A DNA stretch of 64,000 nucleotides from Sphingobium chungbukense (GTDB lineage Bacteria > Pseudomonadota > Alphaproteobacteria > Sphingomonadales > Sphingomonadaceae): NCBI RefSeq assembly GCF_001005725.1, contig NZ_LBIC01000007.1, positions 124,001 through 188,000 of the forward strand, in the 5' to 3' direction. Within the stretch, counting starts at the first letter, position 1. Each line of letters begins with the position of its first letter. Shown here piece by piece: positions 28,117 through 37,021 of this stretch. Under the pieces are notes generated by a model. The model saw nothing but the letters and a program-made list of their open reading frames with translations, was not told the origin of the DNA and did no database searches. A program made the translations under genes and the position numbers.

Positions 28117-28668
28117 CTATCCCGCCGTCAACACGCCGCAGGCGATACGCCCGCCCGCATTGCCCGCCGGGTCGGTCTTGTTGTCGTCGGCCTGCGCATG
28201 GATGACGACCGCCGCGCCATCACCATCCATCAACGGAGTCGCACCACCGCTGATGGTCCCCCCGGGAATGACATATTCCATCTCGCCCACACCATCCGCA
28301 CCGGCGATCATGTTCGGCATATCGCCCATATGCATGCCGTCGGGATTATCCTTGCCATGCTTGTGCCCGGTCGGGTTCCAATGCCCTCCCGCGCTTGTGA
28401 AGTCGGGCGCCGTGCAGACCCCGACAGTGTGGATATGCACCGCATGCATGCCCGGGGTCAGACCTTGCGCATGCACGACGACATGCAGGCCGTCGCCCGC
28501 CTGTGTCACCATCGCCTCCCCGCGCGCGGAACCATCCCCGGCGAGCAATTTGGCATGCGCCATCGGCGCCGCGGTATCGGCATCGGGGGCACCGGCCGAC
28601 GAACTCGTCGCGCATGCCGACGTCAGGACGGCCAGTGGCAATGCCAACAGGATTGCGGCAATTTTCAT
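28117..28668 (-). CDS. sodC: Cu/Zn superoxide dismutase lipoprotein
   Basis: A 183-residue periplasmic enzyme that removes superoxide. The start at 28668 gives MKIAAILLALPLAVLTSAC, a lipoprotein signal with lipobox TSAC. Metal ligands are visible in HAVHIHTVGVC, GGHWNPTGHKHG and the C-terminal VVIHAQADDNKTDPAGNAGG; the structural disulfide cysteines are in GVCTAP and RIACG. A longer frame starting at 28749 would spoil the signal peptide. Confidence 0.93.
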   Translation of the reverse strand: MKIAAILLALPLAVLTSACATSSSAGAPDADTAAPMAHAKLLAGDGSARGEAMVTQAGDGLHVVVHAQGLTPGMHAVHIHTVGVCTAPDFTSAGGHWNPTGHKHGKDNPDGMHMGDMPNMIAGADGVGEMEYVIPGGTISGGATPLMDGDGAAVVIHAQADDNKTDPAGNAGGRIACGVLTAG

Positions 28669-28825
28669 GATGAACAAACTCCCGAAAAGGACGCTGCCGG
28701 ACGAACGCGGCTGGACGGCATTTTGTTGCCCAGCCGATCCGAATGTCATCCGATTTCCGCCTTCATGCAGCCCCCATCAACATCGGACCGCCTCCACCAG
28801 GACGCGGCGGCGACCATTGCACAGA

Positions 28826-28853
28826 AAAAGGGGCCGGTCTCTCGACCAGCCCC
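28826..28853 (-). terminator. Rho-independent terminator after ompA
   Basis: On the minus strand a 10-bp stem (GGGGCTGGTC with one G-U pair) and a GAGA loop are followed by TTTTT. It lies about 35 bases after the ompA stop. Confidence 0.85.
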
Positions 28854-28886
28854 TCGATCCTCTTCCATCCCGAAGGATGGAAAATC

Positions 28887-29963
28887 TTACTGACCCGAAC
28901 CCGGACCGTAGGTGATTTCCACGCGACGGTTCTGCAGTTCGCGAACGCCGTCGGCGGTTTCGACGCGGGGGTTCGATTCACCGAACGCCTGGGTCGTGAT
29001 CACGCCGTCAGGGATGCCCTTCGAAGCGACATAGGCCTTAACGGCGTCAGCACGACGCTGCGACAGACCGACATTGTACGAGGCCGAACCCGAACGGTCC
29101 GCATAGCCCGCCAGCATGACCTGGGCGCTGCCGCAGTTGCTGTAGGCCGAAACCGCGTTGTCCAGAATGGTGGCGGCGTCAGGCGTGATGTCCGACTTGT
29201 CCCATTCGAAGAAGACGATGTACGGCCCAGGGCTGCACTCGGCCACCGGCGGCGGAGGCGGCGGGGGCGGAGGCGGCGGGGGAGGCGGAGGCGGCGGGGG
29301 CGGCGGCGGAGCAGCCGGTTCACCACCGAAGTTGTAGGTCAGACCCAGCAGCAGGCTGTGGGTGCGCAGCTTGGTGTCAACCGACGAACCGGCGGGGCCA
29401 CCGATGGTGGTGTAGGCCGGGATCAGCTTGATATTGTCCTGGTTGAAGAAGCGATACTTCAACGAGACGTCGACATGGTTGGTCAGCGGATAGCGAACGC
29501 CGGCGATCGCCTGCCAGGCGAAACCGGTGTCGGAATCGTTGACCAGGTCGTTGGCCAGCTTGCCGCGCGAAACGCCGACACCGCCGCCGACGAAGCCCTG
29601 CAGGCCATCATCGGGACCGAAGTCGAGCAAGCCGTTCAGCATGAACGACAGGGCCGAAGCCGAACCACCGAAGCCGCTCTTGTCGAGGTCGACCTTGGCG
29701 CGCTTGTAGGCCGCCTCGGCTTCCAGACGGAAACCGCCGAAGTCGTAACCGATATTGGCGTCGCCATCCCAGCCCTTGTGGTAGTCCACGCCGGCAACCG
29801 TGTTGCTGGCGGCACCGGCATTACCGGGGGTGAAGGTGATGTCCTGATCTTCGACGAGAACAACGCCGGAGTCGATGCCGACATACCAGCTATTGTCACG
29901 CGCCAGGGCCGGGGTGGCCAGGGCGCTGGTCGCAAGCACAGCCGCGAGGGCAAGCTTCCGCAT
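28887..29963 (-). CDS. OmpA family outer membrane protein
   Basis: A 358-residue protein. Signal peptide MRKLALAAVLATSALATPALA, then an eight-stranded OmpA-like barrel (GWDGDANIGYDFGGFRLEAE, GFVGGGVGVSRG, VSLKYRFF), a linker with 21 consecutive prolines, and a peptidoglycan-binding OmpA C-terminal domain (YADRSGSASYNVGLSQRRAD, NRRVEITYG). It anchors the outer membrane to the cell wall. The ATG at 29963 has AGGGGA upstream; the longer frame destroys the signal peptide. Confidence 0.93.
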   Translation of the reverse strand: MRKLALAAVLATSALATPALARDNSWYVGIDSGVVLVEDQDITFTPGNAGAASNTVAGVDYHKGWDGDANIGYDFGGFRLEAEAAYKRAKVDLDKSGFGGSASALSFMLNGLLDFGPDDGLQGFVGGGVGVSRGKLANDLVNDSDTGFAWQAIAGVRYPLTNHVDVSLKYRFFNQDNIKLIPAYTTIGGPAGSSVDTKLRTHSLLLGLTYNFGGEPAAPPPPPPPPPPPPPPPPPPPPPVAECSPGPYIVFFEWDKSDITPDAATILDNAVSAYSNCGSAQVMLAGYADRSGSASYNVGLSQRRADAVKAYVASKGIPDGVITTQAFGESNPRVETADGVRELQNRRVEITYGPGSGQ

Positions 29964-30130
29964 CTGAATTCCCCTTTCAAAAGTGTCACGAAGGACTGCT
30001 GAAACCCTGTATCGGCTAGAAAGTTTCATGGCAAGTCCACAATTGGGAAAACTGTTGCAAAAATAACGCAGTTACACCCGTTGCCGAGGCCCCAGAGGCT
30101 AATTCAAATACCCCCTCAGGTAAAAGATTT

Positions 30131-30141
30131 CCCCCCCCCCC
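30131..30141. repeat. Eleven-base C homopolymer
   Basis: A run of eleven C lies between ompA and the 3' end of the GTA cluster, four bases beyond the DUF2793 stop. Such a run is prone to slippage and read-length error; its true length is uncertain. Confidence 0.7.
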
Positions 30142-30144
30142 AAG

Positions 30145-30648
30145 TCATGCGTAAATCAGGCCGTGCGTGCGCAGCGCATGCAGGATCGCGCCGATCGCGG
30201 ATCGCGCTTCCCCATCGACCGTCGCGCCGCCCGACGGATCTGCTATGCCCGGCCCCCGTCCACCCACGATCCGATCACCCGCCACATACAGCCCGTCTTC
30301 CCGCACCGGCGCATCGGCCCAGCCCGCCCCCTCATGCCGCATGGCATATCCCCGATCGACCACCCAGAGCGAAAGGCCGGCCCGCGGCGTAACAAAGCGC
30401 CATCCCCCCTCGGTCCAGCATGCCACCATGCCTTCCCGCCCGGCCCAATCGCCTGAAGCCCCCGCCGCCACGATCCAGCAATCCCCGATCGCGGGCGCCG
30501 CGGGCGGCGCACTCTCATCCGCGCTTGCCGCCGCACCATGCAGCAGCATGTCGATCCGGGTCAGCGCCTCGTTATGGAAAAGCTCCTTCTGGGCCTGCCC
30601 GGCAAAAAGCTTGGGCAGCGCCCAACGAAAAGTCGCGTCCATCACCAT
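30145..30648 (-). CDS. DUF2793 tail-fibre-like GTA protein
   Basis: A 167-residue protein with the DUF2793 core LFAGQAQKELFHNEALTRIDMLLH near the N-terminus, then GDCWIVAAGASGDWAGREGM and a Gly-rich C-terminus. The domain is common in proteins at the 3' end of alphaproteobacterial phage and GTA clusters and is thought to form fibres or receptor-binding tips. The start is MVMDATFRW at 30648, with MDATFRW at 30642 as an alternative. It follows the hub gene by 38 bases. Confidence 0.82.
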   Translation of the reverse strand: MVMDATFRWALPKLFAGQAQKELFHNEALTRIDMLLHGAAASADESAPPAAPAIGDCWIVAAGASGDWAGREGMVACWTEGGWRFVTPRAGLSLWVVDRGYAMRHEGAGWADAPVREDGLYVAGDRIVGGRGPGIADPSGGATVDGEARSAIGAILHALRTHGLIYA

Positions 30649-30686
30649 GATTCGATTGTCCTTTTTCCGCTCCAACGCCCAACCGT

Positions 30687-32885
30687 TCAGCCCGGCAGCA
30701 TGATCCGCGCGGGGCGTCCCATCGCCTGGGAACCCATCTGCCGAATCTCCAGGGCCATCGTCCCCGCGCCCCCCAGGTCGGCATCCCACATCGCCGCGGG
30801 ATAGGCCCAACCCGGCCGATCGACGACCACCCGCCGCACCACTTCCCCCGCCACGAGCATCCGCAACTCATAGCTTTCCCGATCCTCGCCCAACGGCACA
30901 TCGGCGCCGCTGATCCAGCGCCACCCGTTCCTGCTCCGCCGCGTCCAGCCGATCTTCCAGCCTCCTGCCCTATCGGCCTCGAACCAGGAATGCACCGGGG
31001 CCAGCGGTGTCACCGCCTCGCCGCTGACGATAAGGGCCGCCTCCGCCGGTTCCCCATCTCCGACACCGACCGCGGCGATCCGGACACTCCCGCCCATCTC
31101 CGCCCCGCCCCCCTGCACGGATAAGGGCTCGGCCAGCCGGTCCTGCTCCAGCATCAGAAAGCCCTCGCCCACTTCATGGCCATCCATCGCCCATTCCGTG
31201 CCGAACAGCCCACGGCGCAGCCTCCGCAGCCGGAAGCTCGCCGCGCCGGTCTGCACGGTTTCGGAAAACTGGATCACCTCCCGCCCGATCAGGCACAGAT
31301 TGCGCCCCTGCGCCAACGCCGCCTCATCCGCCCCGCCCAATGTCATGTCTTCGGCCAGCAGCGTCACGTCGATGCTGTTGACGGCATCGACCAGCGTGAC
31401 GCTTCCTTCAGGAAGCAGCGTATCGACCCGCCCCATCACCGCCCGCGGCGCCGTCCGCCCGGCGGGCATGGCTTCTCCCGTCCCGCTCATGATGAAGAGC
31501 GCCGCACTGCGCCAGCCTTCCCCGCCGCTTGCCGCCGCCGCGATGATGGGCGCCGTAGCGGCCACCTCGCCGATCGGCGGCAGGTCCGCCAGCATCAGCA
31601 CCGTCGCCCCATGCGGCTGGTCCGCCTGCCGCACGAGACTTCCCGAAGATGCCCCCGCCGGGATCGCTCCGCCCGCCCCCGGCACGCGCCGCAGGCTCAG
31701 CCGCACCGCCATCGCCTCCCACTCGCGTTCCTCGATCCGCCACAGGCCCGGCACGCCTTCCACTGTCACCACATCGCCCGGCGCATGACGCAGCGCCGCC
31801 CAACCGCAACGCAGGGTCATGGCCGAACGCCCGGTCCACAGCCGCCCCATCTTCGACGCCGCCAATTCGCGCGCGGCATCGCCCGACAAGACCGCCGCCA
31901 GTTCCAGGCCCTGCTCCATCCGCCCCGGGCCCGGCCGCACCACCCGCTGCACGCTCGCCTGATAATCCCGCGCCGCATCATGATAACGAACCGCCAACGC
32001 CGCGGGCACGGCATCGGCCGAGCCACCCGATCGCTCCACGCCGTCCAGCACCCTGCCATTGACCGACCGGCAAAGCGCGCCCACCCCGATCTCCGCCCCG
32101 GCCTGTGCAGACGCCGCCCAACGCAATCCCTCCTCTTCCCCCACAAAGGCAAGATCGAACGCCTCCGTCAGCGGCGCCAGCGCATCCCCCACATCCGTAC
32201 CTCCCGCCGCCAGTCCGTCGACCGCCGCCAAGCCCTCCCCCGTCAGCAAGCCACCGCTCAACTCAGCCGCCATTTCCCCGATCGCCACCGCCCCCTCATC
32301 CGCCTCGACCTCGAAGGTCAGCGACGGAATGCGATTGCCATAGTCAGCCAGCGCCAGATCCTCGAACACCGCATAGGCCATCCCCCGATGCGCCGGTGTC
32401 AGCCCCACGCCCTCCGCCGCGGCGATCAACGGATCGACTGGCTGATCCTCACCACCCCGATGCAGGCGGAAAGCCCCCAGTTCGGTCTTGAAGTCCCCCG
32501 CCGCCCCGCGCAGCAAATTGCCGTCCGCCCATATCCGCCGCACGGCCCGAACCGCCCGTGCCGACAGCGCCACCGCAAAGCTCGCCGAATAGCTGTAGCT
32601 GGTGACGCTCGGCCGTCCCTTGCCGCCGCCGCTCCTGTGCTTCGTCTCCTGGAGGTCCGTCGCCCAGATCACCGTCCCCGCCACCCGCAGCGTCCCGAAC
32701 AGCCGGGGCACCTGCGTCCCATAGGTTGATGTCTGCACCTGCATGTCGGTCAGCCGCCGTCCTTCGCGCCCCTTGGGCTTGAACAGCACCGCATGGTCAA
32801 GGCTGTTGCCGATCAGCCCGCCGACGGCAGCCCCCAGCGGCCCGCCAATGGCCGTGCCAAGAGCGGTCAAAACAATCGTCGCCAT
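30687..32885 (-). CDS. GTA g15-like tail hub protein (megatron)
   Basis: A 732-residue baseplate hub and host-interaction protein. It starts MATIVLTALGTAIGGPLGAA with a Gly-rich hydrophobic N-terminus, then VQTSTYGTQVPRLFGTLRVA and KHRSGGGKGRPSVTSYSYSA, which are typical of phage and GTA hub proteins, and a C-terminal region with repeated beta strands. RcGTA g15 is much longer (about 1300 residues), so this one probably lacks the TIM-barrel and fibre parts; a TIM-like domain appears instead in the g12 homologue here. Eight bases separate it from the g14 stop. Confidence 0.9.
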   Translation of the reverse strand: MATIVLTALGTAIGGPLGAAVGGLIGNSLDHAVLFKPKGREGRRLTDMQVQTSTYGTQVPRLFGTLRVAGTVIWATDLQETKHRSGGGKGRPSVTSYSYSASFAVALSARAVRAVRRIWADGNLLRGAAGDFKTELGAFRLHRGGEDQPVDPLIAAAEGVGLTPAHRGMAYAVFEDLALADYGNRIPSLTFEVEADEGAVAIGEMAAELSGGLLTGEGLAAVDGLAAGGTDVGDALAPLTEAFDLAFVGEEEGLRWAASAQAGAEIGVGALCRSVNGRVLDGVERSGGSADAVPAALAVRYHDAARDYQASVQRVVRPGPGRMEQGLELAAVLSGDAARELAASKMGRLWTGRSAMTLRCGWAALRHAPGDVVTVEGVPGLWRIEEREWEAMAVRLSLRRVPGAGGAIPAGASSGSLVRQADQPHGATVLMLADLPPIGEVAATAPIIAAAASGGEGWRSAALFIMSGTGEAMPAGRTAPRAVMGRVDTLLPEGSVTLVDAVNSIDVTLLAEDMTLGGADEAALAQGRNLCLIGREVIQFSETVQTGAASFRLRRLRRGLFGTEWAMDGHEVGEGFLMLEQDRLAEPLSVQGGGAEMGGSVRIAAVGVGDGEPAEAALIVSGEAVTPLAPVHSWFEADRAGGWKIGWTRRSRNGWRWISGADVPLGEDRESYELRMLVAGEVVRRVVVDRPGWAYPAAMWDADLGGAGTMALEIRQMGSQAMGRPARIMLPG

Positions 32886-32893
32886 ATCTTCCC

Positions 32894-33265
32894 CTATTCC
32901 GCCCGCCAGTAGCCCAGCACCGGCCAGGGCGACTCCCCCGGCATCTCCACGACACGCCCGACGCCCGCATGCGCATGGACATGCCCCCCCGGCACCACGA
33001 TCATCAGATGCAGTTGCAAGGGTCCCGGCCGCACCAGCACCAGATCGCCACAACGCGCCGCGTCGACCCGCCGCAATCCAGCCGCCCGCAACCAGTCCGC
33101 CGCTTGGCCCTCATCCCCGGAACGCAGCCCATAGCCCTGCGGCGCCACCCGCCCCAGCACCAGCGCCGCCAGCCCGACGCAATCCAGCCCCCGCTCCGGC
33201 ACCCGCCCATGCAGCCGGAAACGCACCCCCACCAGCGCCCGCGCCGCCGCGACGATCCCGCTCAA
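32894..33265 (-). CDS. GTA g14-like NlpC/P60 cell-wall peptidase
   Basis: A 123-residue NlpC/P60 hydrolase that would degrade peptidoglycan during DNA entry. The catalytic cysteine is in GLDCVGLAAL and the histidine in LQLHLMIVV; HVHAHAG follows. The start is a TTG at 33265 that overlaps the g13 stop as TTGA, the same 4-base coupling used by its neighbours. Frames starting further upstream only repeat g13 sequence in another frame. Confidence 0.88.
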   Translation of the reverse strand: MSGIVAAARALVGVRFRLHGRVPERGLDCVGLAALVLGRVAPQGYGLRSGDEGQAADWLRAAGLRRVDAARCGDLVLVRPGPLQLHLMIVVPGGHVHAHAGVGRVVEMPGESPWPVLGYWRAE

Positions 33266-34077
33266 GCCGCGCCCGGATAGCGCGTCAGCAAATCCGTCCC
33301 CGGCAGATAAGGCTCGCCGCGAAAATTCACGGCATTCCCAAACCGCCCCGCACAGGTCGCCAATTGCCGGTCGCACCCCTCGGTCAGCAGCGCCAGCATC
33401 CCCGCCCCCACCGCGAAAGGCGGCGGATCGGCCAAGGTCACGCCATCCGCATCATTATCGAGGATCCCCTGCACGATCCCGCCATTGGCCCCGGTCAACC
33501 ACCGCAAAGTCCCGAAAGCATAAACCCCCGCCGCCAGCCCCGGCACGGCCACCACGGCATCCTCCACGCCCCCAACAGCCACCACCCGCCGCCGCCCGGC
33601 CAGATCGACCCGGCACTGCCGGTCCCCCAAGGCCGCCCGGCAATCCGGCGAGGTCGACGGCGCGACCGGCGCTTTCAACGCCGTCATCGCCCCAACCAGC
33701 TCCGCCGTGAAAGCTCCGGCCTTGCGCGCCACCGCCCCGATCTCCCCGCGCGCCAGCAACAGCCACAAATCGCCGGGCGCGTCCCACTCGGTCAATCGCA
33801 ACTCCAGCGCCGCCCCGTCCCATCGCCCCGCCGCCAGGTCGGCCTCGCTGATCGCGTCGGACACCAGGGCGCCCTCCACATCGGCATCGCTCCCCTCGAC
33901 GCCGATCCCGCTGCGCACGGCGGATGGCGTCATGCCCGGCGCCGCGCGATAGGGCACATGCCCGATCACCAGGTCGCGATCATGGCTCGTCAGCCCGATC
34001 GTCACCCCGTCCCGCCGCTCGATCCGCCAGCAAAAGGCCAGCGTCGCCAGCGGCTTCTCCAAAGCCTCCAGACTCAT
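33262..34077 (-). CDS. GTA g13-like DUF2163 tail protein
   Basis: A 271-residue phage baseplate hub component. DUF2163 features include WRIERRDGVTIGLTSHDRDL near the N-terminus, LTEWDAPGDLWLLLARGEIG, CRAALGDRQCRVDL and a C-terminal CDRQLATCAGRFGN followed by NFRGEPYLPG. The cysteines in the last part bind an iron-sulfur cluster in the RcGTA hub. Its ATG overlaps the g12 stop (ATGA). Confidence 0.92.
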   Translation of the reverse strand: MSLEALEKPLATLAFCWRIERRDGVTIGLTSHDRDLVIGHVPYRAAPGMTPSAVRSGIGVEGSDADVEGALVSDAISEADLAAGRWDGAALELRLTEWDAPGDLWLLLARGEIGAVARKAGAFTAELVGAMTALKAPVAPSTSPDCRAALGDRQCRVDLAGRRRVVAVGGVEDAVVAVPGLAAGVYAFGTLRWLTGANGGIVQGILDNDADGVTLADPPPFAVGAGMLALLTEGCDRQLATCAGRFGNAVNFRGEPYLPGTDLLTRYPGAA

Positions 34078-36425
34078 TCCCTGATCTCCACCAGCGGCAC
34101 CGAAGGCGCCTCGCCCGCCGCAAAGGTCGCGCGGTTGATGTCCAGCCGATCCTCGGCGAAACGAACCGGAACATCGAAACGAAAGCCCGCCGTCAGCATC
34201 GCGCCCTCCACAGGCGCGACATCGAAGGCGATCACCCCCAGCCCCGCATGGCTCCAGCCGTCCACCCTCTCGATCCCATCGACTGCGACCCGGATCGTCC
34301 CCGCGACCGGCCGCGTGATCCGCCGAACCTGCGCCTCTTCGCCAACACCATAGAAACGGCTCAGGGGAAATTCCGCCCGCACCCCGTCGCCAAGCCCCAG
34401 ATGCTGGTCCAAAGGCCCCGGCACCCCGCCGATGCCGCAACTGCGATCGTCATAGGGATCGGTGAACCGGAACCCCCGCGCCGCGCCCCGCCGCGCCCGG
34501 AAGAAGGCGATCAGCGCAGCCATGTCCGCTTCCGACCGCACCCCCGGCCCCGCATCGAAGGAAAGCCGCGCATCCGCCCAGTCGCTGCTCCGCCGCTCAT
34601 GCCCGGACACGCTCTCCACGATCTGCGTCGAAAAGGCGGGCGCCACACTCGCCTCCCGCCCTACGCCCAAAGGAAAAGCCACATCATCAAAGGCCTGCAC
34701 ATCATCCTCCCCATCCAGTCGGAAGCAGGTAAAGCCGTCCCGCGCGACCTGCGGCAGCGCCCAGACAAAGGTCGCCGCCGTCCCCCGCCGCACCGCCGCC
34801 TCCGCCGCCGCCGCAATCTCCCGCCACTGCACGGCATCCTCGCCGCGCAGCACGAAGCCCGAAAAATAATGCTGCTCCTCCACGGGATAACCCAGCCGCT
34901 CGACCGCCAGTTCGACCCCTCGCGCGGTGAGCCTCTCCCGCCCTTCCGTCACCCAGTCATAATCCTCCAGTTGCAACACATCGAAAGCGGGGAAAGCCCA
35001 TCCAAGCGGCATGTTCGCCCGCTTCGCTTCCGGCGCCAGCGGATCGAGCACGGTGGGCAGATAGGCGAGCAAATGAGTCACCGCCCCCGGCGCCACACCC
35101 TTGACCCAACCGCATAATGAAGCCGTCGAAGCCGCCAGCACCTCCCCCGCCCGGTCCAGCAGAACCTTTTCCGGCCCGCTCAACACCCTCCGAACATCCG
35201 GCACCGAAACCAAAGCCCCACCCAAGGCCGCTCGCGCCGCATCGTCATACAGGCAGATGCGCCCGTCCGGCATCACCCACCACCAGGGTTCACCGACCTG
35301 AAACTTGATGGCCAATCCAGCCGACAACCCAATGGAAACAAAGGCACCCGCCACCAATCGCAGGTAACTCATCGCCCCGTCATGCGCCGGCGACAGCAAG
35401 GTCGAAGGCGGCGACCACCCCGTCAGCGCGGGCGAACCATCCTCGGCCCGCTGCTTCCAATCGTTCCAGCAATGCGCATCGAACAATTCATAGGATAGCG
35501 ACCAGATCACCCCCAGCCCCAGCGCCTTGGCCCGCCGCGCAAAATCCGCATGCCAGGCCGCGCAAGGCGCATTCAACACGCCGCCCGCCAGACTGATGTA
35601 AAAACCGCCTCCCAGCGGTTCGAGCCGAAAATAATGGCTCATCCCGACATAATGATTGATGTCCCCGCGATACCCCAGAGCATGGATCGAAGCGACGATC
35701 CGCTCCGGCGTCTGGTTGAAGCAATCGTCGTAGCCCGTGGCCATCGACAGCCCATGCTCGGGCAGCACGACATCCCCTACCCGCAGCACCGACCCGGCGC
35801 CGTCGCATCTTATCCCCGAAAGCTCACACCACCCCTCAACCCCGCCGGCAAAAGCCGTGCTGCCGCCATCATAAGCCGGCGCGGCGAGCGAGATGAACAT
35901 CCGATCGACATCCCCAGCCCAGACCGCCTCCCCCTCGCTCGACAGGAAGCCGCTCTTCAGATCGGAAAAATCCAGCGTAACAACAGCATCTTCCGCCCCA
36001 CCGCTCGCATAATTCCACAAGCGCACATACCAGGCCCGCGCATGCCCTTCCGCATCCCGCCCCTCGATGGTCAGCGTCGGCCCATGCGTCTCGTCCAGCC
36101 GCCGCAGCCCCCCACTCCGCCAGCGAAAGCGCAACACGCAGTCCCGAAAATCCCGATCCGTCTCATAGGCCAGCAGGGCATGACTCCATCTGTCCTCCGC
36201 CTCCCAGATCAGCCCCGCCAGATCGCCCGACCCGTAGAAAACGGCATCCACGCGCAATCCCGGTCCAGAGGGTGCATCCGCGGCGGTCGTCACCACATTC
36301 GCCATCATCGGCCTGGGAAAATTGACCGTCCAATGCGTCGGCGCAAACCGCTTCATGAACCGCGCCTCCTGCCCCCGACGGGCATCGGCCAGCCAATATG
36401 CAAGCTTCTGTTTCCGGCCACTCAT
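34074..36425 (-). CDS. GTA g12-like DUF2460 protein with large N-terminal domain
   Basis: A 783-residue protein. The last 200 residues are a DUF2460 distal tail protein (FDDVAFPLGVGREASVAPAF, then FRARRGAARGFRFTDPYDDR), the size of an ordinary RcGTA g12. The first about 560 residues are extra: a beta-rich part (1-220), then a region like a TIM-barrel glycosidase (HADFARRAKALGLGVIWSLS, FQVGEPWWWVMPDGR, FPAFDVLQLEDYDWV). Similar long DUF2460 proteins are known in sphingomonads. A glycan-degrading or tail-sheath role is inference. Its start overlaps the tape measure stop by 4 bases. Confidence 0.85.
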   Translation of the reverse strand: MSGRKQKLAYWLADARRGQEARFMKRFAPTHWTVNFPRPMMANVVTTAADAPSGPGLRVDAVFYGSGDLAGLIWEAEDRWSHALLAYETDRDFRDCVLRFRWRSGGLRRLDETHGPTLTIEGRDAEGHARAWYVRLWNYASGGAEDAVVTLDFSDLKSGFLSSEGEAVWAGDVDRMFISLAAPAYDGGSTAFAGGVEGWCELSGIRCDGAGSVLRVGDVVLPEHGLSMATGYDDCFNQTPERIVASIHALGYRGDINHYVGMSHYFRLEPLGGGFYISLAGGVLNAPCAAWHADFARRAKALGLGVIWSLSYELFDAHCWNDWKQRAEDGSPALTGWSPPSTLLSPAHDGAMSYLRLVAGAFVSIGLSAGLAIKFQVGEPWWWVMPDGRICLYDDAARAALGGALVSVPDVRRVLSGPEKVLLDRAGEVLAASTASLCGWVKGVAPGAVTHLLAYLPTVLDPLAPEAKRANMPLGWAFPAFDVLQLEDYDWVTEGRERLTARGVELAVERLGYPVEEQHYFSGFVLRGEDAVQWREIAAAAEAAVRRGTAATFVWALPQVARDGFTCFRLDGEDDVQAFDDVAFPLGVGREASVAPAFSTQIVESVSGHERRSSDWADARLSFDAGPGVRSEADMAALIAFFRARRGAARGFRFTDPYDDRSCGIGGVPGPLDQHLGLGDGVRAEFPLSRFYGVGEEAQVRRITRPVAGTIRVAVDGIERVDGWSHAGLGVIAFDVAPVEGAMLTAGFRFDVPVRFAEDRLDINRATFAAGEAPSVPLVEIRE

Positions 36426-36961
36426 CCGCCAATCGCCCCCCTGACCGCCCGCGCGACCTGCCGCGCGCTGCGCGCCAGCAAACGCGCGCTATCCGCCCCC
36501 TGCCCCTGCACCGCGATGCTGACCCGCACGTCCCGCACGCCACCGGCGCCATGGGGCACAACCTGCCCGCTCGCGGTCGGCACAAAGACCTCCGGCCCCC
36601 GTTCCCCCACGACATAGGCCCGCCCCGGCGCCACCGGCCCGCCGGTCGCCCGCCCCGGCAAACCCAGCACGGACGCGGCCAGCCCGACCAGACCGTCGCC
36701 CCCGACGCTGCCCATCCCGGTCCGCAAGGCGCTGGCCGCAATGTCATCCAACACCCGCAGGGCGATGGCCTTCAATTCCTCGAAGCCGAACTGCCCGGTC
36801 CGAACCGCCCGCAACAATCCCTGCTCGATCCGCCGCCCCGCGCGCTCGGCCCCGCTTGCCAGCGGTCCTTCCAACGCCCCGCGCATGGCGTCGACATCCT
36901 TGGCAAAAGCCTGCGTATCCGCCCGCACCCGCACGACCAGATTGTCGATCTCCTCATCCAT
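36422..36961 (-). CDS. GTA g11-like tail tape measure protein
   Basis: A 179-residue short tape measure. The N-terminal helix MDEEIDNLVVRVRADTQAFA and central GFEELKAIALRVLDDIAA are helical; the C-terminal Gly-rich ATGGPVAPGRAYVVGERGPE is the conserved end of tape measure proteins. Its small size fits the very short GTA tail. A terminator-like hairpin lies 18 bases upstream of the start. Confidence 0.88.
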   Translation of the reverse strand: MDEEIDNLVVRVRADTQAFAKDVDAMRGALEGPLASGAERAGRRIEQGLLRAVRTGQFGFEELKAIALRVLDDIAASALRTGMGSVGGDGLVGLAASVLGLPGRATGGPVAPGRAYVVGERGPEVFVPTASGQVVPHGAGGVRDVRVSIAVQGQGADSARLLARSARQVARAVRGAIGG

Positions 36962-36979
36962 CCCACTCTCCCGACCAAT

Positions 36980-37005
36980 AAAAAGCCCCCCCTTCAGGGG
37001 AGGGG
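36980..37005 (-). terminator. Terminator-like hairpin upstream of the tape measure gene
   Basis: On the minus strand a 7-bp stem (one G-U) with loop TGAA is followed by a C and TTTTT. The TGA stop of g10.1 is inside the loop. It ends 18 bases before the g11 start and lies within a dispersed CCCCTTCAGGGG-type repeat. Confidence 0.6.
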
Positions 37006-37021
37006 TTGGGGGTGGGGGCGT
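36985..37021. repeat. Dispersed palindromic repeat at the g10.1 3' end
   Basis: A CCCCTTCAGGGG hairpin followed by GTTGGGGGTGGGG, a very common bacterial intergenic element. Here it encodes the last residues of g10.1 (GARPHPQPLP) and supplies its stop. Confidence 0.7.

Noticed and set aside
31176..32729. 517-codon plus-strand frame
   Set aside because: Antisense to the g15 hub gene; Arg/Pro/His-rich with no recognisable motif.
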